Assembly: GCA_021298435.1 (NCBI GenBank)
Contig: JAJTFJ010000012.1
Coordinates: 1 to 54,974 of the forward strand
Direction of reading: 5' to 3'
From: Ilumatobacteraceae bacterium
GTDB taxonomy: Bacteria; Actinomycetota; Acidimicrobiia; Acidimicrobiales; Ilumatobacteraceae
Length of the DNA: 54,974 bases
In this document: one piece after another, positions 1-8,153 of the stretch
Numbering within the stretch: the stretch's first letter is position 1
Layout: each line of letters opens with the position of its first letter
Translations under genes and position numbers: made by a program
The notes under the pieces: model-generated
The model's database searches: none
What the model saw: the letters and a program-made list of their open reading frames with translations, nothing else
Told to the model about the DNA's origin: nothing

Positions 1-63
1 GTCCGCGATCGCGACATTGCTCGCTACCGCGAACTGCTGGCAAAGCTCGGCCTTCGCCGTTAA
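1..63 (+). CDS. rpsO: 30S ribosomal protein S15, C-terminal fragment
   Basis: The window opens inside a gene. The first 20 codons read to a TAA at 61-63 and end in RYRELLAKLGLRR, the characteristic C-terminus of ribosomal protein S15, which binds 16S rRNA in the 30S subunit. Placement directly before pnp is the classical rpsO-pnp order, which supports the call. Only the last 20 residues are present. Confidence 0.85.
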   Translation, partial: VRDRDIARYRELLAKLGLRR

Positions 64-197
64 CAAAATCTTCCCACCGACACTTTTTATTGTTGTCGGT
101 TGTCAGTCGATGATTCCGCGCCATGGGGCGGGGTTGCCGACTGGGAACCGGCGTGTTGTGGGTGGGGAAGTACCAAAACATAAACAAGGGAGTTCCC
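64..197 (+). promoter_or_regulatory. structured rpsO-pnp intergenic leader
   Basis: This 134-bp leader holds a perfect 7-bp stem, ACCGACA (76-82) with TGTCGGT (94-100), around an 11-nt U-rich loop. A second GC-rich region that can fold (GCCG/CGGC near 137-155) precedes a clear ribosome-binding site, AAGGGAG, just before the pnp ATG. The first hairpin has no T-run, so it is not a canonical terminator. In E. coli the equivalent leader is an RNase III processing and PNPase autoregulation site; a similar role here is inference. Confidence 0.45.
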
Positions 198-2699
198 ATG
201 GCTGACGCCATTCGCGTTTCCGCACCTGTCTCAGGTTCGGATAAGACCATCACCTTCGAAACCGGAAAGTTTGCGCAACAGTCGCAAGGCGCCGTGATCG
301 CAACCATTGGTGGTACCACTGTCCTTGCTACTGCAAACGCTGCTCGCGGCGTTCGTGATGGCATTGACTTCTTTCCACTCACAGTCGACGTTGAAGAACG
401 CGCCTATGCAGCAGGAAAAATCCCCGGCGCATTTTTCCGCCGTGAAGGTCGCCCATCAGAGCAGGCAATTCTTACCTGCCGTCTGATTGACCGCCCACTT
501 CGTCCCGCGTTCCCTGATGGGTACCGCAACGAGACCCAGGTCGTTATCACCGTCATCGGTGTCGACATGGAAAACCCACACGACGTCATCGCGATCAACG
601 CATCATCTGCTGCGCTCATGATCAGTGGCATTCCATTCGAAGGCCCCATCGGCGCCGTTCGTATGGCGTACTCACAAGATGGTGAATGGGTTCCTCATGC
701 AACATACGCAGAGGGCAACAACGGAACATTCGAAATCGTCGTTGCGGGCCGTCAGCTCGACAACGGAGACGTCGCCATCATGATGGTGGAAGCAGGCGGC
801 ACCGAGAAGTCCTACGAGTACTACGCAGACGGCGCACCAAAGGTGACCGAGCAGGTCATCGCTGATGGTCTCGAAGCATCGAAGGTATGGATCAAGGAAT
901 CAATTGGCCTTCAGCGCCAGTTGCTTGCAAGCGTGATTGCAACTCGTGGACCAATCACACCGCTTGAGTACACACCAGTTCTTGATTACACCGATGAAGT
1001 GTTCGCAGCAGTGGAAACAGCAGCAACACCAAAGCTTGCAAAGGCAATCACCATTGCTCTCAAGGCTGATCGCAACGCTGCAACAGACGCAGCAGCTGCT
1101 GAAACAGTTGCTGAGTTGTGTGGCGAAGGCGGCAAGTTTGCTGGCCAAGAAAAGGCTGTGAAGGAAGCTGTTCGCAGCCTCACCAAGAAGCTTGTTCGTA
1201 AGCGCGTTGTTGAAGAAGGCATCCGTATCGACGGTCGTGGCCCGAAGGATCTTCGTGGACTCACTAGCGAAGTGGGTGTGCTTGCACACGCACACGGAAC
1301 AGGTTTGTTCCAGCGCGGTGAAACACAAGTTCTCAACGTGTGCACCTTGGCCATGCCTCGCATGAACCAGATGCTCGACACATTGGGTCCAGACAACGAG
1401 AAGCGTTACATCCACCACTACAACATGGCTCCATGGGCGAACGGTGAAACCGGTCGCGTGGGTTCACCAAAGCGCCGCGAAATCGGCCACGGTGCACTTG
1501 CAGAGCGTGCGTTGTTGCCAGTGGTTCCAAGCCAAGAAGAATTCGCATACGCGATTCGTTTGGTGAGTGAAGTGCTTTCGTCCAACGGTTCAACATCGAT
1601 GGCATCGGTGTGCTCATCCAGCTTGTCCCTCATGGACGCTGGTGTGCCACTCAAGGCTCCCGTATCCGGCATTGCCATGGGTCTCATTTACGCAGAAGGC
1701 AAGTACCTCACACTCACCGACATCCTCGGTGCAGAGGACGCATTCGGCGACATGGACTTCAAGGTTGCAGGTACCGAAGACGCAGTCACCGCATTGCAGC
1801 TCGACACAAAGATTGATGGCATCCCTGCCGACGTTTTGTCAGCAGCATTGCAGCAGGCACGCGAAGCTCGTATGCAGATTCTTGCCAACATGAACGCCGC
1901 ACTTGCTGCGCCACGTTCAAGCGTTGCAGAAACCGCACCGAAGATCGTTTCGTTCACCATTCCTTTGGACAAGGTCGGCGAAGTCATCGGACCAAAGGGC
2001 AAGGTCATTAACACCATCCAGCAGGAAACCGGTGCAGACATCGCAGTCAGCGATGACGGCGCAGTCGGAATCGTCACTGTTGGTTCGCCAGACAACTTCC
2101 GCGTGGAAGATGCCAAGGCTCGCATCCTCGCGATTGTTGATCCTCCAACGGCAGAACTCAATGCGATCTATGACGGTCGTGTTGTCAGCACCACCAAGTT
2201 CGGCGCATTCGTCAACATCCTTCCTGGACGTGACGGACTCGTGCACATCAGCAAGCTGGGCAATGGCCAGCGTGTGAACAATGTGGAAGACGTCCTCACC
2301 TTGGGTGATGTCATTCGCGTTCGCGTTGATGATGTTGACGACAAGGGCAAGGTCAGCCTTACTCCTGTCGACGAAGAAGGAAACGACATCCCAGGTGGTG
2401 GCGGAGGCGGCGGCGGAGACCGTGGCCCACGCGAGCGCCGTGATCGTGACGACCGTGGTGGTCGCGATGACCGTGGTGGACGTGGCCGTGATGACCGTGG
2501 TGGCCGTAGCGACCGCGATCGCGCACCACGCGAAGACCGTGCTCCTCGTGAAGATCGTGCACCTCGTGGCGATGCTCCTGTCGAAGTCTCTTTCGAGGCT
2601 GAATTCGACAGCGAGATGCGTAACGAGTTCGGTGACCTTGGTCCCGACACTCGTGGCAGCCGTGATGACCGTGGCAACGGCAATCGTCGTCGTCGCTAA
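198..2699 (+). CDS. pnp: polyribonucleotide nucleotidyltransferase (PNPase)
   Basis: 833 aa from the ATG at 198, chosen because AAGGGAG lies a few bases upstream; an in-frame start at 123 would lie in the leader. PNPase degrades RNA 3' to 5' by phosphorolysis and can add tails. Order: two RNase PH-like domains in the first ~570 residues, a KH domain near residues 590-650 with the loop VIGPKGK, then an S1 domain (YDGRVVSTTKFGAFV). It ends in about 100 low-complexity residues: a run of eight Gly, then repeated DDRGGR and APRED units, rich in Arg and Asp. That tail is longer and more repetitive than the E. coli C-terminus and is probably disordered. A terminator hairpin follows directly. Confidence 0.97.
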   Translation: MADAIRVSAPVSGSDKTITFETGKFAQQSQGAVIATIGGTTVLATANAARGVRDGIDFFPLTVDVEERAYAAGKIPGAFFRREGRPSEQAILTCRLIDRPLRPAFPDGYRNETQVVITVIGVDMENPHDVIAINASSAALMISGIPFEGPIGAVRMAYSQDGEWVPHATYAEGNNGTFEIVVAGRQLDNGDVAIMMVEAGGTEKSYEYYADGAPKVTEQVIADGLEASKVWIKESIGLQRQLLASVIATRGPITPLEYTPVLDYTDEVFAAVETAATPKLAKAITIALKADRNAATDAAAAETVAELCGEGGKFAGQEKAVKEAVRSLTKKLVRKRVVEEGIRIDGRGPKDLRGLTSEVGVLAHAHGTGLFQRGETQVLNVCTLAMPRMNQMLDTLGPDNEKRYIHHYNMAPWANGETGRVGSPKRREIGHGALAERALLPVVPSQEEFAYAIRLVSEVLSSNGSTSMASVCSSSLSLMDAGVPLKAPVSGIAMGLIYAEGKYLTLTDILGAEDAFGDMDFKVAGTEDAVTALQLDTKIDGIPADVLSAALQQAREARMQILANMNAALAAPRSSVAETAPKIVSFTIPLDKVGEVIGPKGKVINTIQQETGADIAVSDDGAVGIVTVGSPDNFRVEDAKARILAIVDPPTAELNAIYDGRVVSTTKFGAFVNILPGRDGLVHISKLGNGQRVNNVEDVLTLGDVIRVRVDDVDDKGKVSLTPVDEEGNDIPGGGGGGGGDRGPRERRDRDDRGGRDDRGGRGRDDRGGRSDRDRAPREDRAPREDRAPRGDAPVEVSFEAEFDSEMRNEFGDLGPDTRGSRDDRGNGNRRRR

Positions 2700-2730
2700 A
2701 CAGCACATCGTTCTCTCGTAGAACTACAAA

Positions 2731-2766
2731 AAGGCCGGTGGCACGAAAGTGTCGCCGGTCTTTTTC
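2731..2766 (+). terminator. rho-independent terminator after pnp
   Basis: The 12-bp stem GGCCGGTGGCAC / GTGTCGCCGGTC, with two G-T pairs and a GAAA loop, is followed by TTTTTC. It lies 30 nt after the pnp stop and just before the dapB promoter. Confidence 0.85.
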
Positions 2767-2777
2767 TTTGTACCGAC

Positions 2778-2783
2778 TACGGT
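2778..2783 (+). promoter_or_regulatory. -10 box of dapB (leaderless type)
   Basis: TACGGT ends 7 nt before the dapB ATG at 2791, and no Shine-Dalgarno sequence is present. Transcription would begin at or next to the start codon. No convincing -35 box is seen. The same hexamer occurs at several other starts in this window. Confidence 0.5.
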
Positions 2784-2790
2784 CAGAGGC

Positions 2791-3552
2791 ATGATTCGCG
2801 TAGGTGTTGTAGGTGCTGCAGGGAAAATGGGCTCGACGGTGTGTGATGCCGTTGCTGCCGCTGAGGGCATGGAGCTCGTGGCGGCCGTTGACACCCAGAA
2901 CAGTGGAGCCGTGGTGCATGGCGTCACGATTGCGGCCGACCTGAAGTCGTTGGCAGATGCGAAGTGCGATGTGGTCGTTGACTTCACTGTTGCTGCTGCT
3001 GCGCGCACCACATTGCCGTGGCTTGCGTTGCACGGCATGCATGCAGTGGTGGGTACCACTGGGTTCTCTGATGCAGACCTTGCATCGTTTCAGAAAGCCT
3101 TCACGGGGAGCAATTGTTTGATTGCTGCCAACTTCGCTATCGGCGCTGTTCTGATGATGAAGTTTGCAGAACAAGCTGCTCCATACTTTGAAACAGCAGA
3201 GATCATCGAGTTCCATCACAATGCAAAAGCAGATGCACCGAGCGGCACTGCGATGGCCACTGCACAACGCATGGCTGCAGCGAGTGATGAATGGGCTGCT
3301 GACCCAACAAAGCATGAAGTCGTGCCAGGTGCACGCGGCGGTGTTGGTCCTGGCGGCATTCACATTCATGGAGTGCGCATGGTCGGAATGACGGCGTCAC
3401 AAGAAGTGATCTTGGGAACTGCAGGTCAGACCTTGGTGATTCGTCACGACAGCAATGACCGTGTGAGTTTCATGCCGGGTGTTGTTCTCGCGTGTCGCAA
3501 AGTCGCCGGCTTGAGCGAGCGCCTCACGATGGGTATCGACTCACTGTTGTAA
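2791..3552 (+). CDS. dapB: 4-hydroxy-tetrahydrodipicolinate reductase
   Basis: 253 aa. Reduces the DapA product with NAD(P)H in the diaminopimelate/lysine pathway, which feeds peptidoglycan. The N-terminus has the Rossmann loop GVVGAAGKMG. The active-site segment HHNAKADAPSGTA carries the catalytic His pair and Lys of the family, followed by a GGVGPGG-IHIHGVRM segment typical of the C-terminal domain. Length is normal. The ATG at 2791 is preferred over an in-frame start at 2749, which would lie inside the pnp terminator. dapA lies 6.5 kb downstream, separated by unrelated genes. Confidence 0.96.
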   Translation: MIRVGVVGAAGKMGSTVCDAVAAAEGMELVAAVDTQNSGAVVHGVTIAADLKSLADAKCDVVVDFTVAAAARTTLPWLALHGMHAVVGTTGFSDADLASFQKAFTGSNCLIAANFAIGAVLMMKFAEQAAPYFETAEIIEFHHNAKADAPSGTAMATAQRMAAASDEWAADPTKHEVVPGARGGVGPGGIHIHGVRMVGMTASQEVILGTAGQTLVIRHDSNDRVSFMPGVVLACRKVAGLSERLTMGIDSLL

Positions 3553-3582
3553 TCCTCGCCGGCACACATGTGCCGTCAATGC

Positions 3583-3620
3583 AAAAGGCCCGCTCCACCG
3601 AAGTGAAGCGGGCCTTTTTT
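3583..3620. terminator. bidirectional terminator between dapB and tpx
   Basis: AAAAGGCCCGCT (3583-3594) and AGCGGGCCTTTTTT (3607-3620) form a perfect GC-rich stem with A- and T-runs on its flanks. It can therefore stop transcription from dapB on the plus strand and from tpx on the minus strand. Confidence 0.9.
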
Positions 3621-3631
3621 AAATTCTTGAA

Positions 3632-4129
3632 TTACTTCAAAACCTTGATTGCTGCGTCATAGTTGGGTTCGTTTGCAATGTCGGAGACGAGCTCTGTGTG
3701 CAACACGTTGCCCTTCTCGTCTGCAACAACAACTGCACGTGCGAGAAGTCCGGTGAATGCACCTTCGTTCAAGAGCACGCCGAACTGATTTCCAAAACCA
3801 CCGCGGAACGCTGATGCGTTCTGCACGTTGGTGAGGCCTTCGGAACCGCAGAAGCGACCCTGTGCGAATGGAAGGTCTGCAGAGACGCAGTACACAACCG
3901 TGTTGTCAAGCGATGATGCAAGTTCGTTGAACTGGCGAACGCTCTGAGCACATGTTGGTGTGTCAACGCTAGGGAAGATGTTGAAGATGACGCGCTTGCC
4001 TGCAACATCAGCGTTGCTGAAGTCCTGCAAGTTGCCACCAGTGAGTGTGAATGAAGGAAGCGTCTGTCCTGGTGCAGGAAGATCGCCCACTGTGTTGACG
4101 GGGGTGCCGCCGAATGATGTCTGAGCCAT
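3632..4129 (-). CDS. tpx: thiol peroxidase (atypical 2-Cys peroxiredoxin)
   Basis: 165 aa, the usual Tpx length. Reduces peroxides using a peroxidatic Cys, recycled by thioredoxin. The peroxidatic site is PSVDTPTC (Cys60) and the resolving site is RFCGSEG (Cys94), giving the Tpx spacing. The start MAQTSFGG aligns with the family N-terminus; an in-frame start at 4162 would add 11 unsupported residues. There is no Shine-Dalgarno, but TAGGCT lies 8 nt upstream of the ATG, so the mRNA may be leaderless. Transcribed convergently to dapB with a shared terminator. Confidence 0.95.
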   Translation of the reverse strand: MAQTSFGGTPVNTVGDLPAPGQTLPSFTLTGGNLQDFSNADVAGKRVIFNIFPSVDTPTCAQSVRQFNELASSLDNTVVYCVSADLPFAQGRFCGSEGLTNVQNASAFRGGFGNQFGVLLNEGAFTGLLARAVVVADEKGNVLHTELVSDIANEPNYDAAIKVLK

Positions 4130-4137
4130 AAGGGGTG

Positions 4138-4143
4138 AGCCTA
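4138..4143 (-). promoter_or_regulatory. -10 box of tpx
   Basis: On the minus strand TAGGCT is separated from the tpx ATG by 8 nt, with no ribosome-binding site between them. This fits initiation at or near the start codon. Confidence 0.4.
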
Positions 4144-4158
4144 CGGCGTGAACAGGGC

Positions 4159-4755
4159 TCACACTTGTGGAGCGCCGGGGGACCTTCTACGAGAGGCCTG
4201 GAAAAAGGAGATGCCGAAGAGAATTCCGACAACCCACCACTGGTACTGGTCGATCCAGTCGAGCACAGCACGAATCTGGTCTTCGACAGCCTTGCCGCCG
4301 AACCAGATGGCAGTCAGACGGATCATGATGCCGGGAACGAGAAGAGCGAAGAACTTCTTTGGAGCCATCTTTAGGTGACCCACAAGAAGGCACACGATGT
4401 TGGAGCTAGGCATCAAGAGAACGGCGAGCCAGCCTGCACGCATAGTGGCTCGCTCTGTCCAGTAATAGATGCGGGGCATTTCGCCCACTTGGGATTCCGT
4501 CCATCGCAGGGCTCGTTCACCAAAGATGCGGCCTGTGAAATAGAGGGCAGAGCTAGCAGCCAAGATGCGGAAGAAGCCAATGCCGAAGTAGGGGAAAGCA
4601 TCGATGAACGGCACAGATCCGAAGAGATTTCGGTTTCGGGCACTGAGGATGAGGACGAGGATGGGGTGGTTATCGACGAGGGCGGGGCCGATATTGCTAC
4701 CGATTGTTCCTGCGGCAAAGAGGATGGAAGTGATGACCACGAGGAGGCGACGCAT
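4159..4755 (-). CDS. DedA/VTT-like integral membrane protein
   Basis: 198 aa, strongly hydrophobic. An N-terminal membrane segment is followed by several more; the central region has the basic/aromatic pattern of SNARE-associated (DedA, VTT) proteins, with VGHLKMAPKKFFAL resembling the conserved amphipathic stretch. DedA proteins act in envelope lipid handling, including undecaprenyl-phosphate or phosphatidylethanolamine flipping; the substrate here is unknown. The MRRLL start at 4755 is preferred over 4776 because TACGGT lies 7 nt upstream of it. A basic C-terminal tail (RRRSPG) is probably cytoplasmic. Divergent from the acyl-CoA synthetase; ends 29 nt before tpx in the same direction. Confidence 0.6.
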   Translation of the reverse strand: MRRLLVVITSILFAAGTIGSNIGPALVDNHPILVLILSARNRNLFGSVPFIDAFPYFGIGFFRILAASSALYFTGRIFGERALRWTESQVGEMPRIYYWTERATMRAGWLAVLLMPSSNIVCLLVGHLKMAPKKFFALLVPGIMIRLTAIWFGGKAVEDQIRAVLDWIDQYQWWVVGILFGISFFQASRRRSPGAPQV

Positions 4756-4762
4756 TATGAGA

Positions 4763-4768
4763 ACCGTA
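4763..4768 (-). promoter_or_regulatory. -10 box of the DedA-like gene
   Basis: TACGGT on the minus strand, then 7 nt, then the ATG. No Shine-Dalgarno. This supports the shorter start at 4755. Confidence 0.45.
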
Positions 4769-4782
4769 GTGCCCACAGGCTC

Positions 4783-4810
4783 TTGAGTGGTGTCGCTTCC
4801 TTGCTACGGT
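4783..4810 (+). promoter_or_regulatory. promoter of the acyl-CoA synthetase gene
   Basis: TTGAGT (4783-4788), a 16-nt spacer and TACGGT (4805-4810) form a recognisable sigma-70-type promoter. The leader is about 38 nt and carries a ribosome-binding site (AGGGGGA). It stands back to back with the DedA-like promoter. Confidence 0.5.
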
Positions 4811-4854
4811 TTTCACAGTCGTGGCGTCATGCCACCAGAGCGCAGGGGGACACC

Positions 4855-6486
4855 ATGAAGGGTTTGATGCAACCGACTCAGTTGACGATCAATTATTTGT
4901 TTGATCGGGCCGAGAAGTACCACCACCACAAGACAATCGTGACTGCCACGGCAACGGGTCGCGAGCGCGTGACCTATGGGGAATGGGCGGAGCGCACACG
5001 TCGTCTTGCCTCGGTACTCGACACTCTTGGTATCTCCAACCTTGGCCGTGTCGCAACATTTGCGTGGAATACGCAGCGCCACCTTGAACTGTATTTCGCT
5101 GCACCGTGCAGTGGTCGTGTTCTACACACGCTCAACATTCGCTTGTTCCCTGAACAGCTCACTTACATCGTGAACCATGCAGAAGATGAAGTCATCTTCA
5201 TCGACACGTCGATTTATCCATTGATTCAGCCGTTGCTCTCAACATTCACCACGGTGAAGCACCTTGTCTTCATGTATGACGGCAAGGGCGAAGTGCCGAC
5301 GTCTGTGCCTGGTTTCCAAGTGCATGAATATGAAGCACTTCTTGCAGCTGCGAAGCCTGCAGTGTGGCCGTCAAACATTGACGAGAACCAAGCTGCCAGC
5401 ATGTGTTACACCAGCGGCACCACTGGTAATCCGAAGGGTGTGGTGTACAGCCACCGCAGCACCTACTTGCACACCATGGGTGCGATGACAGTTGATTCGT
5501 TGGGTGCACGTGAATCCGATGTGATTCTTCCCGTCGTGCCAATGTTCCACGCCAACTCATGGGGTCTTGCTCACGCTGGTGTTGCCTCCGGTGCAGACCT
5601 CATCATGCCTGGACCCGACTTGTCAGGTCCAGCAGTTGCGAATCTCATCGTGGAAGAAAAGGTCACTGTTGCTGCAGGTGTGCCAACAATCTGGATGGCC
5701 GTGTTGCCTGAACTCAAGGGCCGTGACACGTCGGCATTGCGCACTATTCCATGCGGTGGTTCTGCAGTACCGAAAGCGCTCAGCGAGGCATACCGCGAGC
5801 AGACTGGTTTGCCGATCTTGCAAGCATGGGGCATGACAGAAACAAGCCCGATTGCTGCAGTGTGCACCATGTCAAAAGCTGACCTCTTGTTGCCTCAGGA
5901 AGAGCAAGCCGAGTTGCGCACAACTGTGGGTCTCATTGCCTTTGGCGTGGAGATGCGAGTTGTGGAGCCTGGCACCACAACACCACAGCCGTGGGATGGC
6001 GAAACAAGCGGTGAATTGCAGTGTGCTGGCCCATGGATTGCTTCGAACTATTACAACGATCCTCGCTCGGGTGAAAGCTTCACCGAAGACGGCTGGTTGC
6101 GTACTGGTGACGTCGCAGTGGTTGATGCAAGGGGTCGCATTCGTTTGGTTGACCGCACGAAGGACCTCATCAAGTCCGGTGGCGAATGGATCTCATCGGT
6201 TGATGTTGAGAACGAGTTGATGGCTCATCCAAAGATTGCTGAAGCAGCAGTGATTGGTGTGCCTCATCCGAAGTGGAGCGAACGCCCCCTTGCATGCGTC
6301 GTGGTGAAGCCTGGCGAAACATTGACAAAGGAAGAAGTTCTGGAGTTCATTGCGCCAAGCCTTGCCAAGTGGCAGATGCCTGATGATGTTGTCTTCATCC
6401 CTGAAGTGCCAAAGACATCGGTGGGCAAGTTCTCGAAGAAGACCCTGCGCGAACAATTCGAGACGTATCAACTTCCTACGGTGTAG
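4855..6486 (+). CDS. fatty-acid--CoA ligase (AMP-binding)
   Basis: 543 aa. Adenylates a carboxylic acid with ATP and transfers it to CoA, most likely a medium- or long-chain fatty acid. Visible ANL motifs: [11 protein letters not shown] (around residues 185-195), WGMTETSP near 325, the GWLRTGD...[15 protein letters not shown] hinge region near 410-445, and a C-terminal [10 protein letters not shown] with the catalytic Lys near 523. The ATG at 4855 is chosen because CAGGGGGA stands just upstream and upstream in-frame sequence lies in the DedA-like gene. Divergent from that gene; the 3' end overlaps the convergent gene by 11 nt. Exact acyl specificity cannot be read from the sequence. Confidence 0.9.
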   Translation: MKGLMQPTQLTINYLFDRAEKYHHHKTIVTATATGRERVTYGEWAERTRRLASVLDTLGISNLGRVATFAWNTQRHLELYFAAPCSGRVLHTLNIRLFPEQLTYIVNHAEDEVIFIDTSIYPLIQPLLSTFTTVKHLVFMYDGKGEVPTSVPGFQVHEYEALLAAAKPAVWPSNIDENQAASMCYTSGTTGNPKGVVYSHRSTYLHTMGAMTVDSLGARESDVILPVVPMFHANSWGLAHAGVASGADLIMPGPDLSGPAVANLIVEEKVTVAAGVPTIWMAVLPELKGRDTSALRTIPCGGSAVPKALSEAYREQTGLPILQAWGMTETSPIAAVCTMSKADLLLPQEEQAELRTTVGLIAFGVEMRVVEPGTTTPQPWDGETSGELQCAGPWIASNYYNDPRSGESFTEDGWLRTGDVAVVDARGRIRLVDRTKDLIKSGGEWISSVDVENELMAHPKIAEAAVIGVPHPKWSERPLACVVVKPGETLTKEEVLEFIAPSLAKWQMPDDVVFIPEVPKTSVGKFSKKTLREQFETYQLPTV

Positions 6487-7315
6487 GTGACTGCTGGCGG
6501 CGCTGCAGAAGTGTGGCGCCACCAACAACGCTGATCCCAACCAACATCACGATGAGTGATTGTGTGCGAAGCGATGTTGCAATGCTTGAGGCAATTGCTT
6601 GTGAGATCTCTGTATTGCTGTCACTAGAAAGACCGCTTGCAATGGGCGACACAAGCAGAGAAACGAATAGGGCTAAGCCGGACCCAACTGCGAGCAGCAA
6701 TGCTGGTCGTCGGACTGTTCTCACGCTGCTTGGAGCAGTGAAATAGCTGAGTACCAAAAACACCAGTGCGGCGATGGGAAGAAGTGTTCGTATGAGTGTG
6801 ATGGTGGACACCGTGGAGCGTGCTGACTCAAGGTCTTCTGCACTGAGTAACTCGAACTCTGCTTGGGGGTATTCATCTGCAAGCAGCAGTCCGAGTCGTG
6901 GGTTCTCTTCTCTGATGTCACTGACGAGTTGTGTGACCATCGGCCTGAGGTCCACTCGATGTGATGTGGCGGCAGTGGAAGCATCTGATCTCAACTCTTG
7001 AACTAGAGGCTGGTGAATGCCCCGGATCGCATCGGACCAAAAAGTTTGGAACGCAGGTGACGCCACGATTCTTTCGGCGGCTGACTGCAAAATCAACTGA
7101 AACACAACGGGGAGATTTCTTTCCTCGGCGATGGGAGTGATCATTGCCTCTGCAATCTCAGATTGGACTTGAGGTTGTTGGGCAGCAACGCTTGCAGTCT
7201 TGACGAATCGTGATGTCGTAAACACTTCGGTGTAGGCCCAATTAACAATCAGGCTGAGCATCACCAAGACGGTTGTCACTATTGCAAGAAGAACTGATCC
7301 GATGCGGCGACTCAT
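6476..7315 (-). CDS. actinobacterial membrane protein of unknown function
   Basis: 279 aa. One N-terminal membrane helix (residues ~5-28), then about 150 extracytoplasmic residues beginning TSRFVKTASVAAQQP, then three hydrophobic segments near 185-275 and a short basic tail. The segment after the first helix resembles a widespread actinobacterial family with TDRFV-like motifs and no known function. The start MSRRIG at 7315 is chosen because TAATTT lies 7 nt before it; an in-frame extension to 7573 would run through the antisense of the ABC ATPase gene. Its last 11 nt overlap the end of the convergent CoA ligase. Confidence 0.65.
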   Translation of the reverse strand: MSRRIGSVLLAIVTTVLVMLSLIVNWAYTEVFTTSRFVKTASVAAQQPQVQSEIAEAMITPIAEERNLPVVFQLILQSAAERIVASPAFQTFWSDAIRGIHQPLVQELRSDASTAATSHRVDLRPMVTQLVSDIREENPRLGLLLADEYPQAEFELLSAEDLESARSTVSTITLIRTLLPIAALVFLVLSYFTAPSSVRTVRRPALLLAVGSGLALFVSLLVSPIASGLSSDSNTEISQAIASSIATSLRTQSLIVMLVGISVVGGATLLQRRQQSPTP

Positions 7316-7322
7316 GAGCTCT

Positions 7323-7328
7323 AAATTA
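7323..7328 (-). promoter_or_regulatory. -10 box of the unknown membrane protein gene
   Basis: TAATTT on the minus strand followed by 7 nt and the ATG, without a Shine-Dalgarno: a leaderless-type start. Confidence 0.45.
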
Positions 7329-7406
7329 CGAGGTCTTCCTGTTTTGGCACTATCAGCGGGGAACAGACCTGATTCATGATCCCTGGGTCTGTTTGTTGCG
7401 CCAGAT

Positions 7407-8153
7407 CTACAGGCGGCCAGAGTTGATGATGCTCTGCAAGAACTGTTGCGCACGTTCCGACTTGGGAGCAGTAAACACCTGTGAAGGTGGGCCTTGTTCG
7501 ATGATATGTCCACTGTCAAGAACGCAGACAACATCGCTTGTGTCTCGCGCAAAACCCATCTCATGAGTCGCAAGAATCAATGTCATTCCTGATGCCTTTA
7601 ATTCGCGAACAACATCGAGAACTTCGCCAACAAGTTCTGGGTCGAGAGAGCTGGTGATTTCATCGAGTAACAGCACTTCTGGTTCGATGGCTAATGCGCG
7701 CACAATCGCCACACGCTGCTGTTGGCCGCCGGAAAGTTGATCCGGATATGAATCTGCCTTATCGGCAAGCGCAAAACGCTCGAGTAGTTCCATTGCCTTG
7801 AGGCGCGCTTCTGCCTTGGGAACGCCAAGAGTGCGCGTGGGAGACAAGATGATGTTTTCGATGACGGACATGTGGGGGAATAAGTTGAAGTTCTGAAACA
7901 CCATTCCGATACGTCGGCGAACAGGGTTCGCGTCGAGACCAGGAACAGAGATGTCTTCGCCGTCGAGATAGATCTCGCCGTCGTCAATGGGCTCAAGCAG
8001 GTTGATGCAACGCAAGAGTGTGCTCTTGCCAGAACCACTCGGACCAATGAGGGTCACAACGGAGCCTTCCGCGATGGCAAGCGTGACGCCATGCAGAACA
8101 ATGTGCGCGCCATATGACTTGCTGACTGCATGAAGTGAAATCTTGGTGGTCAT
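7407..8153 (-). CDS. polar amino-acid ABC transporter, ATP-binding protein
   Basis: 248 aa. The ATPase that drives import of an amino acid, glutamine/glutamate or related by family. Walker A GPSGSGKST, signature LSGGQQQR, Walker B VLLLDEITSSLD and the switch His in ATHEMGF are all intact. The ATG overlaps the permease stop by 4 nt (ATGA), implying translational coupling. It is the last gene of the three-gene importer operon on the minus strand: binding protein, permease, ATPase. Confidence 0.95.
   Translation of the reverse strand: MTTKISLHAVSKSYGAHIVLHGVTLAIAEGSVVTLIGPSGSGKSTLLRCINLLEPIDDGEIYLDGEDISVPGLDANPVRRRIGMVFQNFNLFPHMSVIENIILSPTRTLGVPKAEARLKAMELLERFALADKADSYPDQLSGGQQQRVAIVRALAIEPEVLLLDEITSSLDPELVGEVLDVVRELKASGMTLILATHEMGFARDTSDVVCVLDSGHIIEQGPPSQVFTAPKSERAQQFLQSIINSGRL

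Noticed and set aside
2400-2580. Tandem DNA repeat-like stretch at the pnp 3' end
   Set aside because: The repetition comes from the encoded DDRGGR/APRED protein repeats in frame, not from a separate DNA repeat element or CRISPR.
1917-3369. Long antisense frames (263 and 336 codons) over pnp and dapB
   Set aside because: They mirror the repetitive Gly/Arg codons of the pnp tail and show low-complexity Thr/Val or His/Arg sequence with no domain.
4375-4854. 160-residue N-terminal extension of the acyl-CoA ligase frame
   Set aside because: It runs antisense through the DedA-like gene and is acidic low-complexity sequence; the ATG at 4855 has a good ribosome-binding site and family-like N-terminus.
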